The position numbers and the translations under genes are program-made. Positions 21,342-32,049 of a DNA stretch of 64,000 nt are shown here, one piece after another. The notes below the pieces were generated by a model. The model saw nothing but the letters and a program-made list of their open reading frames with translations. It had not been told where the DNA came from and did no database searches. Source of the stretch: Cornus controversa (lineage: Eukaryota > Streptophyta > Magnoliopsida > Cornales > Cornaceae); the NCBI GenBank assembly GCA_026545225.1, contig CM048845.1:16213001-16277000 (forward strand). Direction: 5' to 3'. Position 1 is the first letter of the stretch. The number at the start of each line of letters is the position of its first letter.

Positions 21342-23876
21342 TCAACCTATACCTAGGCTTTCCATCTTGGCTTTCCACTTTTTGGTGTTGATAAAATGGA
21401 CTGAATTCAATGAAACATTCACATCCAATAAAGCATTCACATCTTCACAAGCACTATCAATATCAAAATTATAGCCAAAATTAGTTAGACTTGCCTCTAA
21501 AGGGTCTTTATAACTAGCATGAATAAAAGTACCCTGATCTAGACTCTCTATTAAATTTACCTCACAAATATCTTCAGAGTCTGGTGGTTGTCGGTTTACG
21601 TTAAAAACATTAAGCTCAACCGACATATTTCCAAAAGAGAGTTTCACAACACCATTCCTACAGTTGATTAAAGTATTTGAAGTGGCTAGGAATGGACGAC
21701 CTAAGATGACAGGAATCTGGTTATTAGGATTAGCTACAGGTTGAGTGTCTAAGACAATAAAGTCTACAGGGAAAAAGAATTTATCAACCTGAATAAGCAC
21801 ATCCTCAATAACACCACGAGGTACCTTAACTGAGTGATCTGCTAATTGGAGTACCACCTTCGTGGGTTTCAACTCACCAAGACCTAGTTGCTTGTAAACA
21901 GAGTAAGGCAACAAATTGATACTCGCACCCAAGTCAAGCAAAGCTTGCTCAATTTTTTGATCACCTATGGTACATGAAATTGTAGGACATCCAGGATCCT
22001 TAAATTTAGGTGGAGTGCGATTTTGGATGATAGAGCTAACTTGCTCAATTAGGAAGGCTTTCTTGTGCACATTCAAGCCACGTTTGACCGTACACAAGTC
22101 CTTTAAAAATTTTGCATAAGAGGGGATCTGTTGAATTGCATCGAGAAATGGAATATTAATTTTGACTTGTTTAAACACTTCCATAATCTCATCATAGTGA
22201 TTCCTCTTCTTAGGCTTTTGAAGTCTTTGAGGATATGGTGCAGTAGGAACAAAGTTTCTAACTGGTGGACTGATTGGAGATGGTGAGTCAAGATTAAGGA
22301 CTTGAATTTCTGACTCAACTTCAGATGTAGTTTTGTCCTCTCTTCCTAAATCGCTAACATGGTCCTCTTTAATTTTCTCATTATGTATAGGCATTTGGAC
22401 TCCATTATCAACTTGTTTACCTGATCTTAGAGTTGTGATAGAGTGAACCTGCTCATGTGAACCAGAAGTAGACGGGTCACTAATATGAAACTGACCCTTT
22501 GGGATAGGCACGGGTTGACTAGGAAACTTTCCTTTCTCCCTCTCTCCTACAACAGTGGCTAATTGACCTATTTGAGTTTCTAACTTAAAAATTGACTGAC
22601 TGGTCTGTTGCATGAACTGTTGGAGAGTGTCCTCTAAAGTTGGTCTTTGTTGAGGTGGGGAAACATACGGAGGGGCATTTTGGGACATGGAAGGATATGA
22701 AAATTGTGGTTGCCCTTGGGGTTGCATAGGTTGCACCCCTTGATTGTTCCGAGGTTGGTCTTGCCTCCAAAAAAAATTAGGGTGGTTCCTCCAATTAGGA
22801 TTGTATGTGTCAGAATAGGGGCTGCCAAATGGTTTCTTATAGGAATTGAGTGCATTGGCTTGTTCGGCTATACATTCATGAAAAGATGCAATAGATGGAC
22901 AAGTTTGCGCTGTATGAGAAGAACTTCCACACAATTGACACATCTCATTAACTGCACGAATAGAAGAATTACTTCCTTTACTCATCTCTATAGCCTCTAC
23001 TTTCCTAGTTAGACTAGCTATCCTCGCACTCAAATCGGTCTCTTCTCGGAACTCGTAAATTCCTCCATTTTTGGGTTCTGAGAACATTGATAGATCACTC
23101 CTTTCAACCCTCCCTGAATACTCCCATTGTTGAGAGTTCTCTGACAATGCATCAAGAAATTTCCATGCTTCATCCTCATTCTTAGACATAAATTCTACCC
23201 CACCTCGTGACTCAATTAGTTGACGATTATGGGGTGACAACCCCTCATAAAAGAATTGAACTAATTGCCACTTGGCAAAACCATGATGGGGACACTTAAG
23301 GAGAATATCGTTAAATTTTTCCCAACATATGTAAAACTCCTCACCCTCTTTTTGAGTAAATTGCATGATATTTCGACGAAAGGAGTTAGTTTTGTGTATG
23401 GGAAAGAACTTGGTAAGGAATTTGGTGCATAACCCATTCCATGAATTGACAGACGCGGGTTCCAGTGAGTATAACCAAGATTTTTCTTTCTCTTTCAAAG
23501 AGAATGGAAATAACCGCAATTTAATTGACTCCTCAGAAATATGTTGAAATTGTAGTGTGGAGCAAACCTCTAGAAATTCCTTAACATGGAGGTATGGATC
23601 ATCAGAGCTAAGACCTCTAAAAGTGGACAGTAAATTAATTACCACCGCCCGTATCTCAAAATGTCCCTGTTGGGTAGCAGGTAACACAATGCAAGATGGG
23701 TTTGTAATATGTACGGGAGTGTAATAGTCCTTAAGGGATTTAGTTTCAACAGGATCTGCCATCTTGGGCAAAGAATGATCTCTAACACTAGAATTTTTCA
23801 CACCCTTTTGAAAGGTTCTCTCAATCTCAAGATCTAATGGAAACAACTCTAGATTCAGTGATCGACGACCTAACAT
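21342..23876 (-). CDS. Retrotransposon gag-protease polyprotein (844 codons)
   Basis: One uninterrupted frame of 844 codons inside the LTR element. A retrotransposon gag domain lies at about residues 105-225 (EFLEVCSTLQF, KSWLYSLEP, QFFYEGLSPHNRQLIESRGG). A CCHC zinc knuckle, CQLCGSSSHTAQTC, is near residue 312 and is followed by a Pro/Gln-rich linker (QPMQPQGQPQFSYP). A pepsin-like protease domain at about 645-760 shows LLDLGASINLLPYSVY and PVILGRPFLATSNTLINC. A second in-frame start (MADPVETKSLKDYY) about 38 codons in is the more usual N-terminus for this gag type. In the family, gag packages the element RNA and the protease matures the particle. No polymerase follows. It is a mobile-element gene, not a host gene. 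Confidence 0.9.
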   Translation of the reverse strand: MLGRRSLNLELFPLDLEIERTFQKGVKNSSVRDHSLPKMADPVETKSLKDYYTPVHITNPSCIVLPATQQGHFEIRAVVINLLSTFRGLSSDDPYLHVKEFLEVCSTLQFQHISEESIKLRLFPFSLKEKEKSWLYSLEPASVNSWNGLCTKFLTKFFPIHKTNSFRRNIMQFTQKEGEEFYICWEKFNDILLKCPHHGFAKWQLVQFFYEGLSPHNRQLIESRGGVEFMSKNEDEAWKFLDALSENSQQWEYSGRVERSDLSMFSEPKNGGIYEFREETDLSARIASLTRKVEAIEMSKGSNSSIRAVNEMCQLCGSSSHTAQTCPSIASFHECIAEQANALNSYKKPFGSPYSDTYNPNWRNHPNFFWRQDQPRNNQGVQPMQPQGQPQFSYPSMSQNAPPYVSPPQQRPTLEDTLQQFMQQTSQSIFKLETQIGQLATVVGEREKGKFPSQPVPIPKGQFHISDPSTSGSHEQVHSITTLRSGKQVDNGVQMPIHNEKIKEDHVSDLGREDKTTSEVESEIQVLNLDSPSPISPPVRNFVPTAPYPQRLQKPKKRNHYDEIMEVFKQVKINIPFLDAIQQIPSYAKFLKDLCTVKRGLNVHKKAFLIEQVSSIIQNRTPPKFKDPGCPTISCTIGDQKIEQALLDLGASINLLPYSVYKQLGLGELKPTKVVLQLADHSVKVPRGVIEDVLIQVDKFFFPVDFIVLDTQPVANPNNQIPVILGRPFLATSNTLINCRNGVVKLSFGNMSVELNVFNVNRQPPDSEDICEVNLIESLDQGTFIHASYKDPLEASLTNFGYNFDIDSACEDVNALLDVNVSLNSVHFINTKKWKAKMESLGIG

Positions 23877-25012
23877 ACACTAAAATGACTCACAAAAACA
23901 CCAACCAAATAAACAAGCAAATTTTTTTTTTTTTTTTCAAATTTAATTCAAGGTTAGTGATTTCTATTTTTATTTTTATTTATTTTACTAAAGAATTATC
24001 TGGACTAGTTCCAAAATAATTCTTACCTAGTTAGACAGCTTCTACTCCCTTTTAGAGGAACTAGAGGATTACCAGTTAAGCCCCACCAACAATACAACCA
24101 GGAAAGTTTCTAAGATAGATTGGAGGGGTCACAAATGGTCCCACTTAAAACCAATCTCCTCAGAACTTTCCTCGACATTGTGAAGTTGGAAGGTGCTCAC
24201 TGGAGTTACCAAAAGTTAACTCTGTCCAAGAGGGTCCTATAAGCTATGTGAATCCCTATGGCCAATGTCTACTTGATTTTAGATTTAAACTAAATTTGGC
24301 TTGGGATAGACAAATGCAAGGAGATTTTTAACCTAGTTGGGCAAGGAATTGGTGATGAAATCCAATCCTTATCTTGTTGGGGGTTTGTGCCCTTACTAAA
24401 ATTTTAATGCAAGAATGCTAAATTAAAATGCACAAACAAAACACACCATAAAAACAAAAAATAAAAATAAAAAATAAAAAGTGAGTGAGTATGTGATCTT
24501 TCTTCTTCTTTTTTTTTTTAAATAGAGAGAAAAAAAAATAAAATAAAAAAATAAACTTGAAGAAAGTGTGACCCTAAGGCTATTTCTAAGTTATTCTATC
24601 CTAAAGTTCTCATGCAAAAATTATCAACCTAAAACAAAAATCTATGTTTTCCTAATCTAAGAAAATAAAAATATAAATAAACAAAAAGAAAAAAAAAACA
24701 TGTACTTACTTGGATTCCAAAATAGTGCCCAAGAACATGTGAAAAAAGGCAATTTTCAACAATACCACCTATAGAATTCAAGAAGTATCAGGTAAAACAA
24801 TAACAATAAAATAAAACTAAAACTAAACTAAGAAAAATAATAATAAAAATAAAATTAATAAAACTAAAACTAAAACTAAAATAATTAAAATTGGAAAGAT
24901 TTTTTTTTTCTTTTTTGATAATAATAAAACAAAAGAAAGAAAAAAAAAACTAAATTATAACTAGTAGAAGAATTAAATCAATCGAAATTTGATTAGTTTT
25001 CTTGTTTGCAAT

Positions 25013-25030
25013 TCCCCGGCAACGGCGCCA
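25013..25030 (-). other. Primer-binding site, tRNA-Asp type
   Basis: TCCCCGGCAACGGCGCCA on the plus strand equals the 3' end of plant tRNA-Asp including CCA. On the element strand it is the complementary site, six bases inside the 5' LTR (25037-26428). tRNA-Asp priming is common in the Athila/Tat branch of plant Ty3/gypsy elements. Confidence 0.85.
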
Positions 25031-25036
25031 AAAACT

Positions 25037-26428
25037 TGATGTTGTTTTAAAATTGTTAAATAACTCGCAAGTGTACGAATCTATTAAAGTATAGTTCGGC
25101 AAGAACGAGGTCGAACCCAAGGGAATGCTTTGAGAAGAAAAACTAACACAAATTCAAATTAATTTAAAACTAATCTAGTTTAAACAAAATTTGGTTGATT
25201 TGAGATAAATTAAACTAACATGCAAATAAAATAACACAATTAAAATCAAATAAAGAAAATAACTAAGGTTTTGGATTCCACCACCATTAAATCCATGAAG
25301 TTTCTAATATTCATTCATTAATTCCCAAAGTTAGAGTAGCAATCAAGAAATCAATCTATTGCTCACTCAAGATTTAACAATAAAGCACTATGAAAAATAT
25401 ATCAAAAAGGTAGATTTTCCTTCGCTTCACTAGTGTAAAATTCTAAGCATCCTATGTATCCAATTTAATGAAAAACATAAGATCAAAGATTATCACTTTT
25501 AAGAAATACAAACTCAAGCTTAGATTAATTATAATACTTTCTAACTACCACATATACATGATATAGATGGTGAAAGAATTATAAAATAATTAATCACAAG
25601 AAGCGAAAATCATAAGCAATTCAATCACACACATGAGAATCAATTAATGAACAAAAGAACTTCACTTCATTAATGGAGGTTTCCTCCTCAACCCTAGTTG
25701 AGGAGTTTAGTTACACATGGTAGAAGAAGAAGATAACAAAATAATAAAAGACATAATGAATAAATAAAATCCGGATTGTCTCTGTCTTCTCTGCCTTGGC
25801 CTCCACTTCTTTTCTCCCCCAAAATAGCCTCCAGTTCACCTCTTTATACCCCAAGAGAATACATAAAGTTCTAATCCAATTAGGAGATAAAGTCCTAATC
25901 CAATTAGGAGAATATTAGGGTTTTCCCGCAGCCCAAAATAGGTAGATTTTTCTGCTGACTTTCGGCCCAAGTTTTGACCCAGTAGAAGTCCGATTCACAA
26001 AATTTACGTGAAATACAAAAATGTTCAGAATCAAATTTCGTTCAACCCACGTGGGAATTAAGTAGAATTGACGCTCGGAAATAAGATTTTCAGTCCACTT
26101 TCCAAAACGGGATTAAAACTGGATTAAGTATAGAATTGGGCTTCAGGCCCGTAATCTTCTTAAGCAGTTGAAATTCTCTTGGACCACTTTATTGGGCTGT
26201 TTTGAGTTGAAATATGGAGTTGAATGGACCCATTAGATGTAGGCTTCATATAACCTTCTTGGATATCATCTCTAAAAGCCCAAAATCATGGTTTTATCTT
26301 AAATAAATATTAAGGCCCTGAAAAAGACAGAAAACACAAAAACGGAGTAAAATCACATATAAACTATCACTAAGAGAATAAAATATGCAAATTAAGAGGC
26401 TAGAATGCGTAACATTCAACGCCGATCA
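25037..26428 (-). repeat. 5' LTR of the Athila/Tat-like element
   Basis: 1392 bp and collinear with the LTR at 17999-19361. It lies next to the primer-binding site, so it is the 5' LTR on the minus strand. By eye the first ~740 bp (plus-strand order) is identical to the other LTR, and all differences fall in the remaining part. Confidence 0.93.
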
Positions 26429-27279
26429 CAGATAAAAGATACATAACCCTTTACATCTAACTAAAATAACAAACCAACAACAAGAAACAACACTGAGCCA
26501 ACCAAATCTTGCAACTACTGTGATGGAGAACCGCTTCACCAAATCTTGCAAGAGCAATAATCACTTCATGTCAGTAAGCCTTTCATTATATAAACTAAAA
26601 ATAAGAACATAACAAACCAAAAACATGAAAAACACTAAAAATCATTAAAAGAGACTCACCAACACCACCATTGTCAATTACACAATAAAAAAATCATGAA
26701 CTAGCTTGAACATATCTAGTGTGTCATCAACCAGCAAGCATGACAACGAGTATTCAATATTATCAACAAAAACATATTATCCATCCTTTAGGTGAGAATA
26801 CATTAATGCACAGACAACATTTCTAAGGCTCCCCCATGCACATGCAAACTGACAATCATTATAACTGGAATGAATAATACAAAATCTTAGATTGCGAATA
26901 GGCACGAGATACGATGAAGTGTATTTTCACAGTAAACCCACGGGTCTAGGCAATCCGCAAACTAGAACAGGTGAAAAATTGGGATTATTATCAACAAGAT
27001 AGAATGATAATAGAGTTAACTTATAGTCATCTCTACCAAAGCCTAAATAGATACAAAGGTCAGTTATAGCCCCGCTATAGAGAGAACTATGGTTCATCAA
27101 CGCACCACACAGGCTTTTCTATTGGAAGTGAAACCTTGATCCACTAAATGTGGTATAATGAATGAGGTTTCCTTGTAGACCATAATTTGTTACGTCATAG
27201 TAATAGCGTGGGAAATGTTGAGGATCCGTAATAGGGGTAGGAAGGGAGAAAGACCACATACTGGTGTGTGAGTCAAACA

Positions 27280-28061
27280 TAGGGGCGACAAAATTTGACA
27301 CGACCCGCCAACACGACTCGAACACGCCACAAAGTTAGCAGGTTTGGGTTGACTGTAATCATGTTTGTGTCATAATCGTGTCAACCTCATTTGATTAATC
27401 GTGTCCGGTTTATATATTGGAATTCAACCAGTTTAACACGATTAGACCCGTTTAATTAATCATGTCATAATCGTGTCGGGTGAACCCATAACTTGTTTTA
27501 ACCCAATTACTATGGACAATATAAATTAATATGGATATTGTTTTGGCCTTGTAATTGTATTGTCCAAATTATTCTTTTTCATGAATTTAGTCATCTATTA
27601 TCTCATTTAAATGGGATACATGACTTATTTAAGTTAAACGGATTAATAAGGTTAACCCATGTAACTTGGTTAATAAATAGGTTGTGTTCATGTCACGGGT
27701 CCCTGACACGATTATTAAATGGGTCAGGTTCGAGTTGACCTGTTTAGCAGAATACTCATAGATTGACCTGACACGTTTATGGCCCGCTAAACGAATTACC
27801 ATCCCTAGTTGAACATCTCAAATTATTCTTTTTCATGAATTTAGTCATCTATTATCTCATTTAAATGGGATACATGACTTATTTAAGTTAAACGGATTAA
27901 TAAGGTTAACCCATGTAACTTGGTTAATAAATAGGTTGTGTTCATGTCACGGGTCCCTGACACGATTATTAAATGGGTCAGGTTCGAGTTAACCTGTTTA
28001 GCAGAATACTCATAGATTGACCTGACACGTTTATGGCCCGCTAAACGAATTACCATCCCTA
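27280..28061. mobile_element. hAT element, non-autonomous, with 8-bp target duplication
   Basis: The left end TAGGGGCGACAAAATTTGAC and the inverted right end TAGGGATGGTAATTCGTTTA are hAT-like terminal repeats with CCCGCC/GGCCCGC subterminal motifs. Flanks GTCAAACA (27272-27279) and GTTGAACA (28062-28069) are 8-bp target duplications, and the empty site in copy 1 reads GTCGAACA. The original insertion was about 528 bp (to 27807); a later 254-bp tandem duplication lengthened it. No transposase frame. Confidence 0.85.
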
Positions 28062-28073
28062 GTTGAACATCTC
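27566..28073. repeat. 254-bp tandem duplication spanning the hAT right end and host flank
   Basis: 27566-27819 and 27820-28073 are the same sequence with a single difference that I can see. Each copy contains the right half of the hAT element, its terminus CCATCCCTA and 12 bp of host flank (GTTGAACATCTC). The duplication therefore postdates the insertion and is very recent. The join falls at AAAT, shared by both edges. Confidence 0.92.
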
Positions 28074-28984
28074 AAATGTATGAGATGATGATAAGTTATC
28101 GTTAAAAACAAAAATCTTACCCTCGAGAGGCCTAATGCATGTTGGGTTAATTTTTCTAGCATTCATCCTCGATGGTTTCCGTTTAAGTTCAAAAGATTTA
28201 CTGTGAAATGTATAGACTTCTCTGCTCAACTCACCAGTAATCTTTTGACCTCCTACCATGTAAATTATTTTAGCCAATTAAAAAAAGCACATCCCACTAG
28301 GATAGTGGTTATTTGGCAGTCGTAAGAATGGTTGTTGGTTTGCTTCTTTATTGAATTCAGTAAATTAAATATCATAAGAAAATAATATATGGATCACCCG
28401 TGGTTGAGCAAATTTTAAAGAGGTGTTAGTAGTTAGTTTCACTATATGTACGACAATTCTTTCGTTTCCATTTCATTCTTAGATGAAGAAGAAGAAGCTA
28501 ACAAAGACATTTTTGTTATGCAATTGGTAGTGATGTGTATAAATAGAGAGAGATTAAGAAATAATAAAATTTAAAGAGAGGAGAGAGTTAAATTATATAT
28601 AGAGAGAGACAGAGGGGAGAGGAGATGGAAAGAAAAAATTAAGTGCTTCTACCACAAATTGAAAAGAAATAAATAGCCATCAATAATATATATACTAGTA
28701 TATTACCTCTAACAATGTACAACACCAGCTATCTCTGTTACACACGATTCCTTCCTAAATAAATACCTGTATCAAAATCAAGTTTGAATTGGTTAGGGGT
28801 CAGAGGAATCCACCTGACATGCGTCATGTACCCACTGGTTCACTTTATCCATGATTATACAATTCAGCTATTTTTTATTTTATTTTTGTTGTGACAAATA
28901 ACACCCTCACTTTCTTTGCTTCCATGATAATTTAGAGTTGTTAACTTTTGATCAAGGATTACAACTCAAAAGTATATTTTATAC

Positions 28985-31385
28985 AAACTTGAACTAATCG
29001 TAAACACCCACATAACAACCCATTTTTCCATAATTGGTGTTGCGTTAGAATTCTATCATGCAAACACCACCATAAAAAAATGCTTTATTTTAGGCTTCAC
29101 CTTTAAGGCCCATAATCTTCCCCAATAATGTTGAATAGGCATACATGAAACACTTTCACCTTGATCTTTAGTGCGGTGAGGGGTTGGATTCTGATGTTGT
29201 CATGCCACATAATAGGCAAATTTGACCGAGAATTCACCATATTTTGAGAAACCCCTAACTTGAGGATCCCACTGATCAATGAAATTCAACAAGATTTAGA
29301 AGATGTTTGCATAGTCTTAACAAGATCAACGTCAACAAGATCTAACACCTAACGAACTGTGGGAGAAATAGAAAAATGGGGATGAGGCTTGAATCCAGGA
29401 CTACCAATTAACTATTGATCAGACCAACAATTAACAAGCTTCCTATCTGCAATCTTCTATACAAGACCAGCTTTTAGAACTTCTTTAGTTGCCAAAAGGC
29501 TGCTCCATAAACAAGATGGATTGTGGCTCTCCTTTGCCTCTATAAAAGATGAGTTAGGAAAATATATACTTTTTAATAGCTCATACAATAGGCCAGATTT
29601 AGAAATTTGTAATCTCCAACCTCATTTGGCTAACAAGGCAAGATTGAAGGCCTCTAAGTCTCTAACCCTGAGACTGCTTTGCCTTTTAGGAATTACCAAA
29701 GTACCATATACAATCCAATGAATTTTAGCTTGAGGGTTCCATCCAACCTACCAAAATTGTGCCAATTTTTTTTTAAAGAGATTTGAGAAATTTTTTCGAA
29801 AACTTAAAACATTACATGGCATAAGCGGGCACTGCCGTAAGAACTGCTTTTAACAAAACCTCACATGTACCAAAGGACCAAAAACCTCCCTTCCAACCAT
29901 TAATTTTAGAAGCCATTTTCTGCTCAAGAAATTTAAAAGTCTAAGTTTTTGATCTACAGATAAGGGCTGGAAGGCCCAAATAATTTTCTTGTGCCCCTTC
30001 TCTAAGAATCTGTTAAAAGTATCGAAGTTGGGCTCTGATATTTGATGGGGTATTGCAACTGAAAAATGGAGGACTTCTCAGAATTTATTGTTTGGCCCAA
30101 CATGGCTTCATATGTTATCCCCCTTGAACTGTGTATGTTTATTAATTTTTAAACCTTCAATACTCCCCTTATCTACATGTTTAGAAAGAAGATTTGAAAG
30201 CCCTTCCACACATAATAAGAACAAGTATGACAACAATGGATTGCCTTAGCGCAATGCACAAGAAGGATGGATGAGGCCTCTCGGCTCCCCGTTCAGATCA
30301 ATGGAGTACCTTAGAGTAGACACACAAGCTTTGATTATTTGCATATATCATAAATCAAAACCCAATTGATGCATAACCAAGAACAAGTAATTCTATTCAA
30401 CTCGATCATAGACTTTGGACATAGCTACATTGATCGCCGTATGACTCACCTCACTTTCATGTTTAATTTCAGATTATGCATCAGCTCATGGGCCACCATG
30501 ATACCATCATGAATCAGCCTAGCTACTTGAGACAAATGCACTTTATTGGATGCCAAAGAGCCATTCTTAAAGAGGTTTATATTGATTAGCCAATGCTTTG
30601 GCAAAATTTTTGTAGATAACATTAAATAGAGTTATTGGCCTGTATTGAGAGATAAATGTGGCATTCTTTACTTTGGGAATGAGGACCAAGTTAGTATGAT
30701 TCAAGCTATGTAACAGAATCCTAGAAAAAAGAAATTCATTAAAGGCTATCAGCAATTGAACATACATCACATCCCAGTGCTTCTGGTAAAAGAGTGGGGT
30801 AAAACTAACGGCCCCGCAGCTTTTCATGGATCCATGTCAAACAACGCTAGGTGCAACTCTTTAGAAAGCCCTAACTCTAAGCAGTGACTGGTTTTGGGCT
30901 TATATGATTTTAGGAGTGAACAAAGTAGTGATATGATGCATATCCCTTGGGTGCGAGGATGCATATAGATGATTATAAAATGATTCAACAATGTCCCTCA
31001 CCTCCATTTCATTCTCCCTCCAAATTTCGTTATGATCCTCTAATCCCATAATAACATTCTTTTCTCAACCATGATTAACCTTGGCATGGAAGAAGTTGGA
31101 ATTCTTGTCCTATGCATGCAACCACTTAATTTTGGATTTTTGCCTCCAATAAACTTCTTCTTCCCTCCACACTGATGAATATATTGCTTGAGCATGTGGT
31201 ATTTGGATGCATCAAATTTTTCATGGACGGGATCCACCTAATGCATCTCCTACAATTGATGTTCTATCTCTACCACTTTGCATCGAGAATTCAAATTACA
31301 TTTTCTGTTCCACATCTTAAAGCTTTCCTTTTATTGGGAAAGTTTCATTTTTAACTTGAAGATATGAGATCTCACCATCTCTCAA
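28985..31385 (-). mobile_element. L1-type LINE, reverse transcriptase part
   Basis: Minus-strand fragments follow the order of plant L1 ORF2. From the pre-RT linker near 31240-31040 (DPVHEKFDASKYHMLKQYIH) they run into the RT palm start at 30827-30567 (TNLVLIPKVKNATFISQYRP, then ITLFNVIYKNFAKALANQ) and further RT and thumb pieces down to about 29600 (HDGIMVAHELMHNLKLN, EGRFLVLWYM, LKLKFIG). A WALKVKPKIKHFLW zinc-region piece lies near 29080. Many stops and frame changes are present. Homology ends at about 28985 in a short sequence (AACTAATCGT.ACAC.CACATAA) that also starts the LINE part at 14134-14168. Confidence 0.8.
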
Positions 31386-31856
31386 GTATCATTATCAAAC
31401 AATAGATTGAAAAGAACCAAATAAAGACATGATTAACACTTTTTTTGTGTACCAACATTGTGACATATAGAAAGTATAGTGGAATAAAAAATCAAATTAA
31501 AATTCGACCCAAGTCATAAAATGATTAATCATGTTTAAAAACAAAGAGTGGTGCTATAATAGTTGAAGCATCATCCCACTGCGAAAGAAAATAAAGTTTT
31601 CAAATCTACAAGGAAAAAAAATACTTATAAATTGTATGAATAATTATTTTAACCTTCTAGTTTGAAATATAAAAAATCATGAAAATAAATGAGAATAAGA
31701 AATTAACTCTAAAAACAAAATCTATATGCTTTTAACTAAATTAGAATGGATTAAAGTCAATAAAGTTTTGACTTTACTTTTCAAATCTACTTCGTACCAC
31801 TATTAACACGTGTCCAACCCCCATACAAGAGCTTGTATTAATACACACACACACAC

Positions 31857-31920
<64 letters not shown>

Positions 31921-32049
31921 GGGAGTAAATTGTGCCTCCTCGAATGGATAAAGATGTCATTACAAACTGTAATAGGGAAAAAATCGAAAAACAAAAAACA
32001 TTATCAATTATCAAAGCATTCATATTTAAATGGGTTTACAAAATAAAAT
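31386..32049. other. Non-coding stretch with (AC)n(AT)n microsatellite
   Basis: A compound microsatellite at about 31842-31914 ((AC)9 followed by about 27 AT units) produces long spurious open frames on both strands. Nothing else is recognised. Confidence 0.6.

Larger units (their letters stand above)
17999..26428 (-). mobile_element. Ty3/gypsy Athila/Tat-like element with gag-protease only
   Basis: This is an 8430-bp insertion with LTRs at both ends (17999-19361 and 25037-26428), TG...CA termini and a 5-bp target duplication CAGAT (17994-17998 and 26429-26433). Copy 1 of the host duplication preserves the empty site (AAGCAGATAAAGAT). On the minus strand the order is 5' LTR, a tRNA-Asp-type primer-binding site, leader, one long gag-protease frame, about 2 kb without recognisable coding sequence, a polypurine tract and 3' LTR. 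I see no reverse transcriptase, RNase H or integrase, so it would depend on partner elements, as described for plant TR-GAG elements. The LTRs differ by about 7 substitutions in some 1360 bp plus one gap of about 30 bp. At commonly used plant rates that is a few hundred thousand years. The structure looks whole for this class. Confidence 0.9.
26650..28510 (-). pseudogene. Kelch-like gene relic, copy 2
   Basis: The putative start at 28510 gives MSLLASSSSSKNEMETKE, close to the N-terminus of copy 1. The kelch-like block at about 28277-28062 reads AKIIYMVGGQKITGELSREV, then KINPTCIRPLEGKIFVFNDN. It keeps a better kelch glycine pair (MVGG) than copy 1. A hAT insertion (27280-28061) interrupts the relic just after this block. 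Remnants continue from about 27279 to 26680 (HTSMWSFSLPTPITDPQHFP). It is disabled by the insertion and by frame changes. Same uncertain kelch or F-box/kelch-type family as copy 1. Confidence 0.5.
16535..28896. repeat. Tandem segmental duplication, copy 2 (inflated to 12.4 kb)
   Basis: This segment is collinear with copy 1 but interrupted three times: a solo LTR (16641-17458), an 8.4-kb LTR element (17999-26428) and a hAT element (27280-28061). Removing these and their target duplications leaves about 2314 bp, against 2322 bp in copy 1. The right end (GTTGTGACA at 28888-28896) corresponds to GTCGTGACA just at the copy 1/copy 2 border. Confidence 0.85.

Noticed and set aside
22704-23012. 102-codon plus-strand frame opposite gag
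   Set aside because: It is an antisense shadow of the gag-protease frame.
31803-32046. Open frames on both strands rich in Tyr-Ile repeats
   Set aside because: They are translations of the (AC)n(AT)n microsatellite, not genes.
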